Source: Bradyrhizobium aeschynomenes (GTDB lineage Bacteria > Pseudomonadota > Alphaproteobacteria > Rhizobiales > Xanthobacteraceae). From it: a DNA stretch of 64,000 bases. A program made the translations under genes and the position numbers. This document shows, in pieces, positions 24,709-33,672 of the stretch (positions are counted from its first letter, which is position 1; every line of letters begins with the position of its first letter). The stretch spans positions 248,001 through 312,000 of the forward strand of contig NZ_JABFDM010000002.1 of the NCBI RefSeq assembly GCF_013178945.1. Direction: 5' to 3'. The notes below the pieces were generated by a model. It did not search any database, had not been told where the DNA came from, and saw nothing but the letters and a program-made list of their open reading frames with translations.

Positions 24709-24723
24709 TTAAGAAAGGGTTAA
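24709..24723. promoter_or_regulatory. perfect CtrA-binding box in a divergent promoter
   Basis: TTAA (24709-24712), GAAAGGG, TTAA (24720-24723). It is 75 bp before the minus-strand membrane protein gene and 105 bp before the plus-strand gene at 24829. A 9-bp inverted repeat GAGCCTGCG/CGCAGGCTC (24726-24734 and 24742-24750) follows directly. Confidence 0.6.
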
Positions 24724-24828
24724 TCGAGCCTGCGGCAAATGCGCAGGCTCCTGCCGGTAAGATCCTGCAGAAAAGCGTATCGACGTGGCATAGTCGCGGT
24801 GATTCGGCCCAGAGATCCCCTGCCCGCC

Positions 24829-25527
24829 ATGACGATGTTTTCGGTCCGCAGTGCCCGCCCTTCGAACGGACATGGCCATGCCGTGCCGATCATGATCGGC
24901 TGCATGCTGACGGCCGCTGCCGTGGCGGTCGTAGCCTACCTGCTATGGCCGACGTGGCGAGCCGGCGCCTTCAAGGGACCGGAGCGCCTGCCCGTGAGCA
25001 TCGGCGGCACCATCTTCAACGTACCGGCGGCGGCCATCAGGGTGAAGATCCAGCGCCATACTGGCCCGCAGGAACGGGTCGATCTCGGCTTTGACTATCC
25101 CTCGCTGACCCCGCCCGAGGCGCCACACCATGTCAGCGCCGATCAGATCGATCAGGCACCGCATCCGATCGACCGCATCTTCGTCTCGATCTCGGCGCAT
25201 CACGATGCGCTGTCGCCGGAGGCGCGGCTGAAGACGATCTATCCGCGCTATCTGAACCCCGCGCCGGTCTCGGTGCAGGACGGCCTGACGATGCGCGGCT
25301 TCCGCGCCGGCACGCCCTACGATGTCGAGGACCTGTTCGCAGCCGAGCAGCCCGCATTGGTGGCGCGCTGCACCCGCGATGCGTCCACTCCCGGCATGTG
25401 CCTCAGCGAGCGCCGCATCGAGGGCGCAGACCTCGTGTTTCGCTTCCCGCGCAGCTGGCTATCGCAATGGCAGGACGTCGCGGCCGCGATGGAGCGGCTG
25501 ACGGCGCAGATGCATGCGGTGAAGTAG
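24829..25527 (+). CDS. membrane-anchored hypothetical protein
   Basis: 232 residues. One N-terminal membrane helix (about 20-40, PIMIGCMLTAAAVAVVAYLLW), then a periplasmic domain of about 190 residues with FKGPERLPVSIGGTIFNVP near its start, two cysteines (about 186 and 193) and an FRFPRSWLSQWQD segment near the end. No known domain is recognised. A CtrA box and a hairpin lie upstream, so cell-cycle control is possible. Confidence 0.6.
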   Translation: MTMFSVRSARPSNGHGHAVPIMIGCMLTAAAVAVVAYLLWPTWRAGAFKGPERLPVSIGGTIFNVPAAAIRVKIQRHTGPQERVDLGFDYPSLTPPEAPHHVSADQIDQAPHPIDRIFVSISAHHDALSPEARLKTIYPRYLNPAPVSVQDGLTMRGFRAGTPYDVEDLFAAEQPALVARCTRDASTPGMCLSERRIEGADLVFRFPRSWLSQWQDVAAAMERLTAQMHAVK

Positions 25528-25535
25528 TCGTTGGT

Positions 25536-25620
25536 GTTAGCCCGGATGAGCGCAGCGACATCCGGGTCCTCCGACACGGCGGGTGTGAACCCGCATGTCG
25601 CTTCGCCCATGCGGGCTACG
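25536..25620. repeat. pair of family A palindromes
   Basis: TTAGCCCGGATGAGCGCAGCGACATCCGGG followed by CCCGCATGTCGCTTCGCCCATGCGGGCTAC. The rest of the gap to 25881 holds a CCCCCTCCCACAAGGGGAGAGGG hairpin (about 25781-25803) and no convincing gene. Confidence 0.75.
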
Positions 25621-25881
25621 CCAGGCGCGCCTTGTTACTCACCATTGAGCTCGTGAGCACGGCACGTGAGCGTCGGCAGATGACGCCGACACATTGGCGC
25701 GGTGGAGGGGTATCTCTCGACGAACATCACGCGCGGAGAGAGACCGCTCACCCAAACGAGCAGGCTGATAGGCCGGCGTAGCCCCCTCCCACAAGGGGAG
25801 AGGGCGTATTCATGAGCACCGCGCCTATAGTCGTACTTGCACGGCGCCCGATGCCGATTGCGCAGATGCTCGGCTACTTAC

Positions 25882-26094
25882 CTACTCGACCAGGTCGTCT
25901 TCCAGGATCGCCATCTGGAACTGGAACGAGCGATCGTCGTCCTCGTCGTCGACGAACAGAACGCCAATGAACTCCTCGCCGATATAGACCTCGGCGGAGT
26001 CCTCCTTCTTCGGCCGCGGCACGACGCGGATCTTGGGATTGCCGAACACGCGCTTCAGATACGCGTCGAGCTTCCTGACTTCCTGAACGTCCAC
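25882..26094 (-). CDS. DUF3126 family protein
   Basis: 70 residues, matching the small alphaproteobacterial DUF3126 family over its whole length: EVRKLDAYLKRVFGNPKIRV, then a strongly acidic segment (VLFVDDEDDDRSFQFQMAIL). Cytoplasmic, function unknown. It lies downstream of cysE on the same strand with a 266-bp gap in which no terminator or clear promoter is seen. Confidence 0.85.
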   Translation of the reverse strand: MDVQEVRKLDAYLKRVFGNPKIRVVPRPKKEDSAEVYIGEEFIGVLFVDDEDDDRSFQFQMAILEDDLVE

Positions 26095-26360
26095 GGGTGA
26101 TCTCCAATCAAAGCGGTTTGCTTGTTGTCCAGGGACGTGACGCAGCGCACGCCCGTGACTCGAAGCTTGTTAGTTCAGCCCGTCGACCCCGGCACGGGCG
26201 CCAGCGTCATCGACGGACCTGAAAGGGACGACGTGGATCTCACATTCAGTCCGCCGCGGCAATGGCGGATCGTCAGATCCACAGACCGTCGATGTGTTCG
26301 CACGAAATTCAGTGGTTGAAAAGCTCTTGACTCGGAGATTGCGCGTGCGCGCGTTGCGGC

Positions 26361-27188
26361 TCAGATGCCGATTGCGTTGATCATCTGGTCCATGGTGCGC
26401 GACGGCTCGGCGCAACCCGCCTCGCCGACGATCTTCGCCGGCACGCCGGCGACGGTAACGTTGTTAGGTACCGGCTTGACGACCACCGATCCCGCCGCGA
26501 TGCGCGCGCAGTGACCGACCTCGATATTGCCGAGCACCTTGGCGCCGGCGCCGATCAGCACGCCGTGGCGAATCTTCGGATGGCGGTCCTCGTTCTCCTT
26601 GCCGGTGCCGCCAAGCGTCACGCCGTGCAGGATCGAGACGTTGTCCTCGATGATCGCCGTCTCGCCGCAGACGAAGCCGGTGGCGTGATCAAGGAAGATG
26701 CCGCGGCCGATGCGCGCCGCAGGATTGATATCGGTCTGGAACACGGCGGAAGAGCGGCTCTGCAGGTAGAACGCGAAGTCCTTGCGGCTCTTGCGATACA
26801 GCCAGTTTGCAAGGCGATGCGTCTGCAGCGCGTGGAAACCCTTGAAGTACAGCAAGGGATCGATGAAGCGCGAGGTCGCGGGATCGCGGTCGTAGACCGC
26901 GACGAGATCGGCGCGGAAGGCGTGGCCGAGATCCGGCTCGTCGCGCAGCGCATCATCGAAGGTCTGGCGGATGAGGTCGCCGGACAGCGCGGAATGATCG
27001 AGACGGTCGGCGACGCGATGCACGACCGAGTCTTCCAGCCGGCCGTGATGCAGCACCGTCGAATAGATGAACGTGGCAAGCTCGGGCTCTCGCCGGACGA
27101 TCTCTTCGGCTTCGTGACGGATCCGGTCCCAGATCGGATCGAGCGTCGCCAGCTTTCCGCTCTGGGGATGGGTCTGATGCATGGCCAT
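26361..27188 (-). CDS. cysE: serine O-acetyltransferase
   Basis: Makes O-acetylserine from serine and acetyl-CoA, the first step of cysteine synthesis. 275 residues. The N-terminal alpha-helical domain (about 1-145) is followed by the hexapeptide beta-helix with DINPAARIGRGIFLDHATGF (catalytic Asp and His), HGVTLGGTGK and AGVPAKIVG. The C-terminus ends in the isoleucine (NAIGI) that in other CysE proteins inserts into O-acetylserine sulfhydrylase and takes part in cysteine feedback. ATG 27188 is used; a second ATG is two codons later. Confidence 0.95.
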   Translation of the reverse strand: MAMHQTHPQSGKLATLDPIWDRIRHEAEEIVRREPELATFIYSTVLHHGRLEDSVVHRVADRLDHSALSGDLIRQTFDDALRDEPDLGHAFRADLVAVYDRDPATSRFIDPLLYFKGFHALQTHRLANWLYRKSRKDFAFYLQSRSSAVFQTDINPAARIGRGIFLDHATGFVCGETAIIEDNVSILHGVTLGGTGKENEDRHPKIRHGVLIGAGAKVLGNIEVGHCARIAAGSVVVKPVPNNVTVAGVPAKIVGEAGCAEPSRTMDQMINAIGI

Positions 27189-27220
27189 GGCTGCGTCTCG
27201 CGAAGTTCAGTGGGCAGGCA

Positions 27221-27249
27221 ATATAGCACGGCGCGTGGATTGATGTCCT
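27221..27249 (-). promoter_or_regulatory. candidate cysE promoter
   Basis: On the minus strand AGGACA (27249-27244), a 17-bp spacer and CTATAT (27226-27221), the alphaproteobacterial -10 form, 33 bp before the cysE start. Confidence 0.4.
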
Positions 27250-27551
27250 CCGCGCGCCCGCGCTCGGGTCATCGTTCCATCCCAGCCAGCCTCTCTCCCA
27301 GAGAGCACGGGATTGAGACATTTCCGTTACGCGCAGGTCTCAGCCGCGTTCCCGCTCGGGCGCGGCGTCGGCTCAAGGTGGTCAGCGGGAACCGGAAATC
27401 AAGGCTGCACCCATGGGGAAACAAACTTGCGCCCCCCTCGGGCAACCGGCCGTGAGGCAAAAAGGAGCCACCCGGCAATAGAAACCGGACCGTCCCCCGC
27501 GCGATCACGGGGCCCGCTTTACCATCCATCAGCCTGCGTCTATTGGTAAAT
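27250..27551. other. intergenic region, nothing else recognised
   Basis: About 300 bp between cysE and the divergent polytopic membrane protein gene. No further gene, hairpin with T-run or known motif is seen. Confidence 0.4.
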
Positions 27552-28976
27552 ATGGCCCTGACCATGTTTTGGCCATGGTGCTCCGAACCGGGGGATGCAG
27601 GCATCAGTAACATTCAGATCCTGGACGAACGCGCAGCCGAGGCCGGATCGGCCTGGCTCCCCGTCATCGTCATCCCGCTCTTCCTGGTCGCGCCGGCGCT
27701 GTGGAACGGCTATCCGCTGCTGCAGTGGGACACTGGCGGCTATCTGGCGCGATGGTACGAAGGCTATCTGGTGCCGAGCCGCTCCACGGTGTTCGGCCTC
27801 TATCTGCATTGGGGCGAAGGCTCCAGCTTCTGGCTCAATCTCGGCCTGCAGGCGCTGGCAACCCTGTGGATCCTGCAACTGACCTTGCGCGTGCTCGGGC
27901 TCAATCAGCCGCTGCGCCTGCTGTGGATGGGCCTGCTGCTGATCCTGACCACCGCCCTGCCCTGGCTTGCCAGCATGCTGCTGACCGACATCTTCGCCGG
28001 CCTGTCGGTGCTGGCGCTGTTCATCCTGGTGACGCAGGCGCGCCGGATCTCCGCAATGGAGAAGATCGCGCTGTTCGGCTTCGTCGCCTTCGCCTCCGCC
28101 ACCCACAGCGCCACGCTCGGCGTCCTGTTCGGCCTGTGCTGCGCGGGCTGGATGGCCTACCCATGGCTGCGTCGGCAGATCGCACTCTCGGGCCTGGTCC
28201 AGGCCAGCCTGACCATCGTCGCAGGCGCCGCGATGCTGCTCGCCGCGAACTTCGCCCTGTCCGGCCAGCTGGCGTGGACGCCGGGCGGCACCGGCGTCGC
28301 CTTCGGCCGCATGCTGCAGGACGGCATCGTCGCGCAATATCTCAGGGATCATTGCGGACGCGAAAAGCTCAAGCTCTGCCCTTATCGCAACGAGCTGCCG
28401 CCCACGGCCGACGACTTCCTGTGGGGCAACAGCATGTTCAACAAGCTCGGCCGCTTCGAGGGCATGAACGAGGAGATGGGCTTCATCGTCAAGCGTTCGC
28501 TGGCGGCCTATCCGCTGTGGCAGGCCAAGGCGGCGGCGGTTGCCACCGCCGAGCAGCTCATGCATGTGGCGACCGGCGAAGGCACCAGCGGCTGGGTGCC
28601 GCACACCTACGGCATCATCGAGCGCTACATCCCGGCGCAGGTCCGGCAGATGCGCGCGGCGCATCAGCAGCATTGGGAGATCAATTTCGCGGTCGTGAAC
28701 TGGCTGCACGTGCCGGTCGCGCTCGGCTCGATGCTGGCGGTGGCGGCGATCGCCGCGCACGCAATCTGGCGCCGGCGGCGCGACGACATCACCCTGCTCG
28801 CCGTCACGGTGACGCTCGCCCTGCTCGGCAATGCCGTGATCTGCGGCGTCATCTCCGGCCCGCACGATCGCTATGGTGCCCGGCTGGTCTGGATCGCGAC
28901 GTTCACGGCGCTGATTGCCGTCGCCCGCTGGCTCGGTGGCGAGCGGACCGACGGAACGGCGGAGACTCTCCCTTAG
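27552..28976 (+). CDS. polytopic inner-membrane protein
   Basis: 474 residues from ATG 27552 (an ATG four codons later and an upstream TTG are alternatives; none has a strong ribosome-binding site). About ten to twelve hydrophobic helices. Between the first helices is a loop containing WDTGGYLARWYEGY, and a large soluble loop lies at about 245-375. The pattern of an acidic residue in the first loop and a large central loop recalls GT-C-type glycosyltransferases, but no diagnostic motif confirms this. It converges with the hydrolase gene across a repeat. Confidence 0.65.
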   Translation: MALTMFWPWCSEPGDAGISNIQILDERAAEAGSAWLPVIVIPLFLVAPALWNGYPLLQWDTGGYLARWYEGYLVPSRSTVFGLYLHWGEGSSFWLNLGLQALATLWILQLTLRVLGLNQPLRLLWMGLLLILTTALPWLASMLLTDIFAGLSVLALFILVTQARRISAMEKIALFGFVAFASATHSATLGVLFGLCCAGWMAYPWLRRQIALSGLVQASLTIVAGAAMLLAANFALSGQLAWTPGGTGVAFGRMLQDGIVAQYLRDHCGREKLKLCPYRNELPPTADDFLWGNSMFNKLGRFEGMNEEMGFIVKRSLAAYPLWQAKAAAVATAEQLMHVATGEGTSGWVPHTYGIIERYIPAQVRQMRAAHQQHWEINFAVVNWLHVPVALGSMLAVAAIAAHAIWRRRRDDITLLAVTVTLALLGNAVICGVISGPHDRYGARLVWIATFTALIAVARWLGGERTDGTAETLP

Positions 28977-29080
28977 CCCGCATGAGCGACAGCCGGGGCC
29001 AAGGCGTCGGCGAAAGCGACATGCGGGGTCACACGAGCTGCGTCGGAGAACCCGGGGTCACTTCGCTCGCCCCGGCTACG
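28973..29080. repeat. degenerate family A repeat
   Basis: TTAGCCCGCATGAGCGACAG...GCGACATGCGGGGTCA...CCCGGGGTCACTTCGCTCGCCCCGGCTAC, filling the gap between convergent genes. Confidence 0.65.
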
Positions 29081-29083
29081 CGG

Positions 29084-29833
29084 TCACCGCCGGGCGAGGA
29101 AATCGATTACGCCTGCCTTGTAGACCTTGTCGCCGACGGCGCGCATGTGGTCGCGGTTGGGAATGTCGAGCACCTCGGCGCCGGGAATCAGCGCACCGAG
29201 CGCGGGGCCGGAGCCCGCCACGTCGTCCGTCGTACCAACCGCGACCAGCACCGGCACCGCGATGCGGCCGACCTCCTCGCGCGACAGCAGGCCACGCGAG
29301 CCCCGCATGCAGGCAGCGAGCGCGAGACGATCCGAGCGGGTCTGGTCCGCGAAGGCGCGAAACGTCTTGCCGACGGGATCGGTGACGTCATCGATCGACG
29401 GCGCCTCAAGCGCAGCCGCGACGTTCTCGCCGGGACCGCCTCCCTCGATCATCGCCATGCCGATGCCGCCGAAGATCGCCGAGCGCAAGCGCTCCGGCGT
29501 GGTCAGCGCGATATGAGCCGCGATACGGCCACCGAGCGAGTAGCCCATCACATCGGCGCTCGCGAGGCGCAGATGGTCCATCAGCGCGGTGACGTCGCTC
29601 GCCATCTCGGGAAGCGCATATTGCGCCGGATCGTACAGCTTGGCCGACTCGCCATGGCCGCGATTGTCGAGCGCGATGACCCGGCGGCCGGCCTTGCGCA
29701 GCTCGGTCACCCAGCCCGGATAGATCCAGTTGACATTCTTGGTCGAGGCGAAGCCGTGGACGAGCACGATCGGATCGCCCTCGCCCTCGTCGATGAAGGC
29801 AATGTCGACGGCGCCGTTGGAAAAGCTCGGCAT
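29084..29833 (-). CDS. alpha/beta-fold hydrolase
   Basis: 249 residues from ATG 29833. The longer frame upstream runs into the gap after the preceding gene. Features: oxyanion HGF (VLVHGFAS, about 24-31), nucleophile elbow MGYSLGG (Ser about 97), acid in a later strand (VGTTDDVAG) and His in NRDHMRAVG near the C-terminus. This is the esterase or C-C hydrolase branch of the superfamily. It lies 46 bp downstream of the membrane protein gene on the same strand and is probably co-transcribed. Confidence 0.85.
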   Translation of the reverse strand: MPSFSNGAVDIAFIDEGEGDPIVLVHGFASTKNVNWIYPGWVTELRKAGRRVIALDNRGHGESAKLYDPAQYALPEMASDVTALMDHLRLASADVMGYSLGGRIAAHIALTTPERLRSAIFGGIGMAMIEGGGPGENVAAALEAPSIDDVTDPVGKTFRAFADQTRSDRLALAACMRGSRGLLSREEVGRIAVPVLVAVGTTDDVAGSGPALGALIPGAEVLDIPNRDHMRAVGDKVYKAGVIDFLARR

Positions 29834-29879
29834 GAGCAGGAGTCCCGGAAATTCTGGAGTGACGATGATGCGACGAAGT

Positions 29880-31022
29880 CTAGCCGCAGGGCGTCGCCGC
29901 GGCCAGATCGGTGCTGGCGGCATCGGCCTGCATTCGTCGCAGACGGCGCCGCTTGCCGCGGTCGATCACGCCCTGCGTCGCACGCTCGGTCATGGATTTG
30001 AGCGATGCGACGAACCCGAGCAGGCTCATCAGGGCGCCGAACAGCCAGAGCGCCAGGTTGAACGCGCCGGCAGTGAGCAGCAGTGCGCCGCGGCCGAGCA
30101 GCTTCAGAATCGCGCGGGTCTGGCCGCCTTTGGCTTCGGCGAGCCGCGCGGCACGGGCGATGTCCTTCGGGCCCTCGGCGAGCTTGAGCGAATCGAGCGC
30201 GCCGCGCGTGCCGGCCTTCTCGGTGATGCGGCCGACGTCCTTGCCCAGGCGCACCAACGCGCCGGCCTTCTCGGCCCGGAACGCGGCGCGGATCGCGGTC
30301 GCGGTTTCGCCCGGCCGCAGCACCGAGCCGGTGGCCACTGCCTGATGGAGCATCGGCGCATCGACGACCTCGCGCGCCGAGCGTCCGGCCCAGGCCGCAA
30401 GCCCCTCGCCGAGCCGGCCGACCTTGCGGGCATCCTTGACCAGGGTCAGCCCAGCCCGCACCGGCGCGGCGCCACCCGCCGAGACATAAGTCGCCGCGGT
30501 CACGGCGAGCCCGGCGGCGGCGAGGCCGAGCACGAGACGATCGGTCTCCTCGCCCATCACCAGATGCTTGCCTTCACGCACGGCGTCGCGAATGTCGCCG
30601 AACACGAACAGGTCGCCAGCGACGGTGCCGGACAGGCTCGCGACGTCGTCGGCCTGGCCGGTGACGAGACCGGTCGCAAAGCGCCTCGCCACGCTCGCCG
30701 GCGCCTTCTCGGCGGCCGCGGCATCGCTCACCCGCTGCACCTGCGTGGCATCCAGCGCGACCTCGTGCTCGCGCGCCAGCGCAATGAAGCTCTCGGCGAG
30801 CTCCGGATCGCCGGCGGTGAGCGCCTCGTCGATGTCGCGGGCGATCCGCGACGGATCGGTCCGCAGCGCTGAGGCGACCTGCAACTCCGACAGCCGGGCT
30901 GGATCGTCGGCGGCCGCGATCACCGCGCCGGCGTGCCAGGCATGCGGCCACAGCGCAGCGCCGATTGCGGCGCTGACGGCAAGGCCGGCCGCGGCCAGGC
31001 TGAGCCTCCACTTGATTCGCAT
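29880..31022 (-). CDS. envelope protein of unknown function
   Basis: 380 residues from ATG 31022 (MRIKWRLSLAAAG, an N-terminal signal anchor). Long Ala/Arg-rich helical region, a hydrophobic stretch near 155-175 and another pair near 325-350 (LGRGALLLTAGAFNLALWLF, ALMSLLGFVASL), then a very basic tail (RGKRRRLRRMQAD). It is probably anchored at both ends. It resembles conserved Bradyrhizobium proteins without a known role. Confidence 0.65.
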   Translation of the reverse strand: MRIKWRLSLAAAGLAVSAAIGAALWPHAWHAGAVIAAADDPARLSELQVASALRTDPSRIARDIDEALTAGDPELAESFIALAREHEVALDATQVQRVSDAAAAEKAPASVARRFATGLVTGQADDVASLSGTVAGDLFVFGDIRDAVREGKHLVMGEETDRLVLGLAAAGLAVTAATYVSAGGAAPVRAGLTLVKDARKVGRLGEGLAAWAGRSAREVVDAPMLHQAVATGSVLRPGETATAIRAAFRAEKAGALVRLGKDVGRITEKAGTRGALDSLKLAEGPKDIARAARLAEAKGGQTRAILKLLGRGALLLTAGAFNLALWLFGALMSLLGFVASLKSMTERATQGVIDRGKRRRLRRMQADAASTDLAAATPCG

Positions 31023-31338
31023 CGAGATCACGCCGCCTTCACGTTTTCGCGCATCGAGCCATCCCAAGACATAGGATATCCCGCCCGGGACACAACGGCC
31101 CCGACGAAAGAAGGGCTTCTCGGCGCGGGCGGCTTTGTGTCGAATCCACACGCGTAAAAATATCGGCGTGCGTCGCGCCCGACGAGGTTCCCAACCCGAG
31201 GAATTGGCCTTATGGCTCAGCATGGTGCGCCGCCGTTTTCGTGACGGCAAGGTGCCTCGGTGCTGTCACGTCGGCCGCTTCCCGTGCTGAATGTCGCTCT
31301 GATCCGATCTGCTCTTCTTGCCACTCGAGGTGATACCG
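31023..31338. other. divergent intergenic region, nothing recognised
   Basis: 316 bp between the envelope protein and zf-CHCC genes. It has a small GCCGT/ACGGC hairpin (about 31232-31248) and no clear promoter. Confidence 0.35.
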
Positions 31339-31581
31339 ATGGCCGATAACATCGTCCCGCATTTCCACAACGACGCCGGTGTTCCGGTGATCGAGATCGG
31401 CTCGCATGAGTTCATGTGCGTGGGCGCCAATCCGCCGTTCGACCATCCGCATGTCTTCCTCGATCTCGGCAACGACAAAGAGATCATCTGCCCCTACTGC
31501 TCGACGCTGTACCGCTACGCGCCGGACCTTGCCGCCGGCGAGGCACGGCCGCCGGAATGCGTCCTGAAGGACGTCGCCTGA
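31339..31581 (+). CDS. zinc-finger (zf-CHCC, NDUFS6-like) protein
   Basis: 80 residues from ATG 31339 with GAGGTGAT before it. The ligand set is the CHCC form: Cys27 (EFMCVG), His36/38 (DHPHVFLDL) and CPYC (51-54). This small domain occurs in the NDUFS6 (13 kDa) subunit of respiratory complex I and in bacterial stand-alone homologues. It sits 10 bp before the FAD monooxygenase gene and is probably in the same operon. Confidence 0.88.
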   Translation: MADNIVPHFHNDAGVPVIEIGSHEFMCVGANPPFDHPHVFLDLGNDKEIICPYCSTLYRYAPDLAAGEARPPECVLKDVA

Positions 31582-31591
31582 TCGGCGTGTC

Positions 31592-32791
31592 GTGGCACTG
31601 CGGACCGTCCATGTTGCGGGAGCCGGCATCGGCGGCCTGACCGCGGCGCTCGCGCTGGCGACGAAGGGCTTTCGCGTCGTCGTGCTGGAGAAGGCCGAGC
31701 GGCTGGAAGAGGTCGGCGCCGGCTTGCAGCTGTCGCCCAATGCCAGCCGCGTCCTGATCGATCTCGGGCTCAAGCCGCGGCTTACCGCGTGCGCGGTGGT
31801 GCCGGAGGCGGTCTCCATCATGAGCGCGCGCGCTGGCGGCGAGATCGCGCGGCTGCCGCTGGGAGCAGCTACGAGCGAGGCGGCCGGCGCGCCCTATTGG
31901 GTGATCCACCGCGCCGATCTGCAGGCGGCGTTGGCGGCCGAGGCGATGGCACATCCGGACATCGAGCTGCAGCTCGGCTGCCAGTTCGAGGACGTCGCCG
32001 CCCACGCCAAGGGCCTCACCGTGGTGCATCGCCGCGGCAATGAGCGCCGACAGGATGTGGCGCTGGCGCTGATCGGCGCCGACGGCGTGTGGTCGGCGGT
32101 GCGCCATCATCTCTTCCCGCAAGCGCGCGCCGAGTTCTCCGGACTGATCGCCTGGCGCGGCACGCTCGACGCCCGGCAATTGCCGCGCGACTACACCAGC
32201 GCGCGGGTGCAGCTGTGGATGGGACCGGATGCGCATCTCGTCGCCTATCCGATCTCCGCCGGCCGCCAGGTCAATGTCGTCGCCGTGGTGCCGGGGACCT
32301 GGAACCGGCCGGGCTGGAGCACCGAGGGCGATGCGAACGAGCTGAAGGCCGCCTTTGGCCCGCCGCGCTGGCCGGCGGCGGCGCGGCTGTTGCTGAACGC
32401 CGTCGACGGCTGGCGCAAATGGGCGCTGTTCGCGGTGCCCGAGGGCATCGAATGGACGCAAGGCAACGTCGCCCTGCTGGGGGATGCCGCGCACGCGATG
32501 CTGCCGTTCGCAGCGCAGGGCGCGGGCATGGCGATCGAGGACGCGGCGGTGCTGGCGAAATGCCTGAGCGAGGCCCGGCCCGACGGGCTCGCCGCCGTCG
32601 AAGGCGCGCTGAAGCAGTATGCCAGGCTGCGCCGGCCCCGCGTCGGCCGGGTGCAACGCACCGCGCGCAGCCAGGGCCGCATCTACCACATGAGCGGGCC
32701 GCTGGCGCTGGCCCGCGACATCGGCATCAAGGCGCTCGGCCCGCAGCGCCTGTCGGCCCGGCAGGACTGGATCTACGACTGGCGATTGTGA
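31592..32791 (+). CDS. FAD-dependent monooxygenase (salicylate-hydroxylase-like)
   Basis: 399 residues from GTG 31592. Group A flavoprotein monooxygenase: N-terminal dinucleotide fold VAGAGIGGLTAALAL, the DG motif (ALIGADGVWSAVR) and the second FAD motif GDAAHAMLPFAAQGAGMAIED. Such enzymes hydroxylate aromatic acids using NAD(P)H and O2. The C-terminal RLRRPRVGRVQ segment is typical of the 3-hydroxybenzoate/salicylate branch. The substrate is not shown. It lies 10 bp after the zf-CHCC gene. Confidence 0.9.
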   Translation: MALRTVHVAGAGIGGLTAALALATKGFRVVVLEKAERLEEVGAGLQLSPNASRVLIDLGLKPRLTACAVVPEAVSIMSARAGGEIARLPLGAATSEAAGAPYWVIHRADLQAALAAEAMAHPDIELQLGCQFEDVAAHAKGLTVVHRRGNERRQDVALALIGADGVWSAVRHHLFPQARAEFSGLIAWRGTLDARQLPRDYTSARVQLWMGPDAHLVAYPISAGRQVNVVAVVPGTWNRPGWSTEGDANELKAAFGPPRWPAAARLLLNAVDGWRKWALFAVPEGIEWTQGNVALLGDAAHAMLPFAAQGAGMAIEDAAVLAKCLSEARPDGLAAVEGALKQYARLRRPRVGRVQRTARSQGRIYHMSGPLALARDIGIKALGPQRLSARQDWIYDWRL

Positions 32792-32801
32792 GGCGCGAGG
32801 G

Positions 32802-33260
32802 TCAGTAGACCGAACCGTCCCGCGGCAAGGTCGACGGCCCGCCGGAGGCCATCGGCCGTGCGTTGCGCCCGGGCTTGACCGACTTGCCGCCCTTGGCAGC
32901 GACGGGCGCCGGCGGCGTCTCCACGCATTTGTTGCGCCGCCAGGCCTCCTCGGCGAACTGCGACTGGCCGCGGACGGCGACATAATCGTTGCGATAGGCG
33001 ACCTCGGCCACCAGCGCGCCGCCGGTCCCGGTCTCGGCCTTGGTCATCAGCCCCTGCAGCTCGGCTGTGCGTGCGGCGAGCGCCTTGCGCTCGGCTTCGA
33101 GCTGCTTGCAGTCGTAGAGCTCGTATTTGGCCGGATCGGCGAATGCCGTCGACACGCTGTCGCTCATGCCCGCGCAGCCTGCGAGCAGCGGGCCGAGGGC
33201 ACAGAGCCCTGCGGCGAGCGCAAGGCGTCGGAAGGTCGGGCGATGGCAAAGCGTGGTCAT
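32802..33260 (-). CDS. lipoprotein
   Basis: 152 residues with a lipoprotein signal ending in LLAGC (lipid-modified Cys near residue 29). The mature protein has a helical middle (QLEAERKALAARTAELQGLM) that could form a coiled coil, two further cysteines (DCKQ, NKCVE) and a Pro/Lys-rich tail. Envelope-located, role unknown. It converges with the monooxygenase gene (10-bp gap). Confidence 0.75.
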   Translation of the reverse strand: MTTLCHRPTFRRLALAAGLCALGPLLAGCAGMSDSVSTAFADPAKYELYDCKQLEAERKALAARTAELQGLMTKAETGTGGALVAEVAYRNDYVAVRGQSQFAEEAWRRNKCVETPPAPVAAKGGKSVKPGRNARPMASGGPSTLPRDGSVY

Positions 33261-33567
33261 GCAGCCTCGATAGGTCAGCCGTCTTAAAACATCATCTCAA
33301 TCGCGGGCTGAGCCCGCGCACCGTTCATGGATCGCTTTCGCGTGGCCAGTCCGTGCCTTACAACGGCCGCCTCGTCCAGTCCTTGCATCTGTCGGAGCCG
33401 ATCTGTCCGGTCACTTCAGCTCGGACGCACTCTCAAAGCAGCTGGTGACGGCCGGATTGAGGCTTTACCAAGGCAACCTCGCTGGCCTAAGCAGAGGGTC
33501 AACCGAAGAACCTCGCACAAGCTCGTTCCGTATCGAAGGATCATGCGCTAGGTCTTTGACTCCAAAA
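33261..33567. other. intergenic region upstream of tRNA-Leu
   Basis: 307 bp holding a GCGGGC-TGA-GCCCGC hairpin (33303-33317) and no convincing gene. Confidence 0.4.
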
Positions 33568-33654
33568 GCGGACGTGGCGGAATCGGTAGACGCAAGGGAC
33601 TTAAAATCCCTCGATGGCAACGTCGTGTGGGTTCGAGCCCCACCGTCCGCACCA
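33568..33654 (+). tRNA. tRNA-Leu (anticodon UAA)
   Basis: Acceptor stem GCGGACG (33568-33574) pairs with CGTCCGC (33644-33650), then A and an encoded CCA (33652-33654). The anticodon loop CTTAAAA (33600-33606) gives UAA. The GGTTCGAGCCC T-arm and the long variable arm are typical of tRNA-Leu. No integrase or duplicated 3' end is seen next to it. Confidence 0.97.
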
Positions 33655-33672
33655 GCGTCAGCACGCGGGCGC

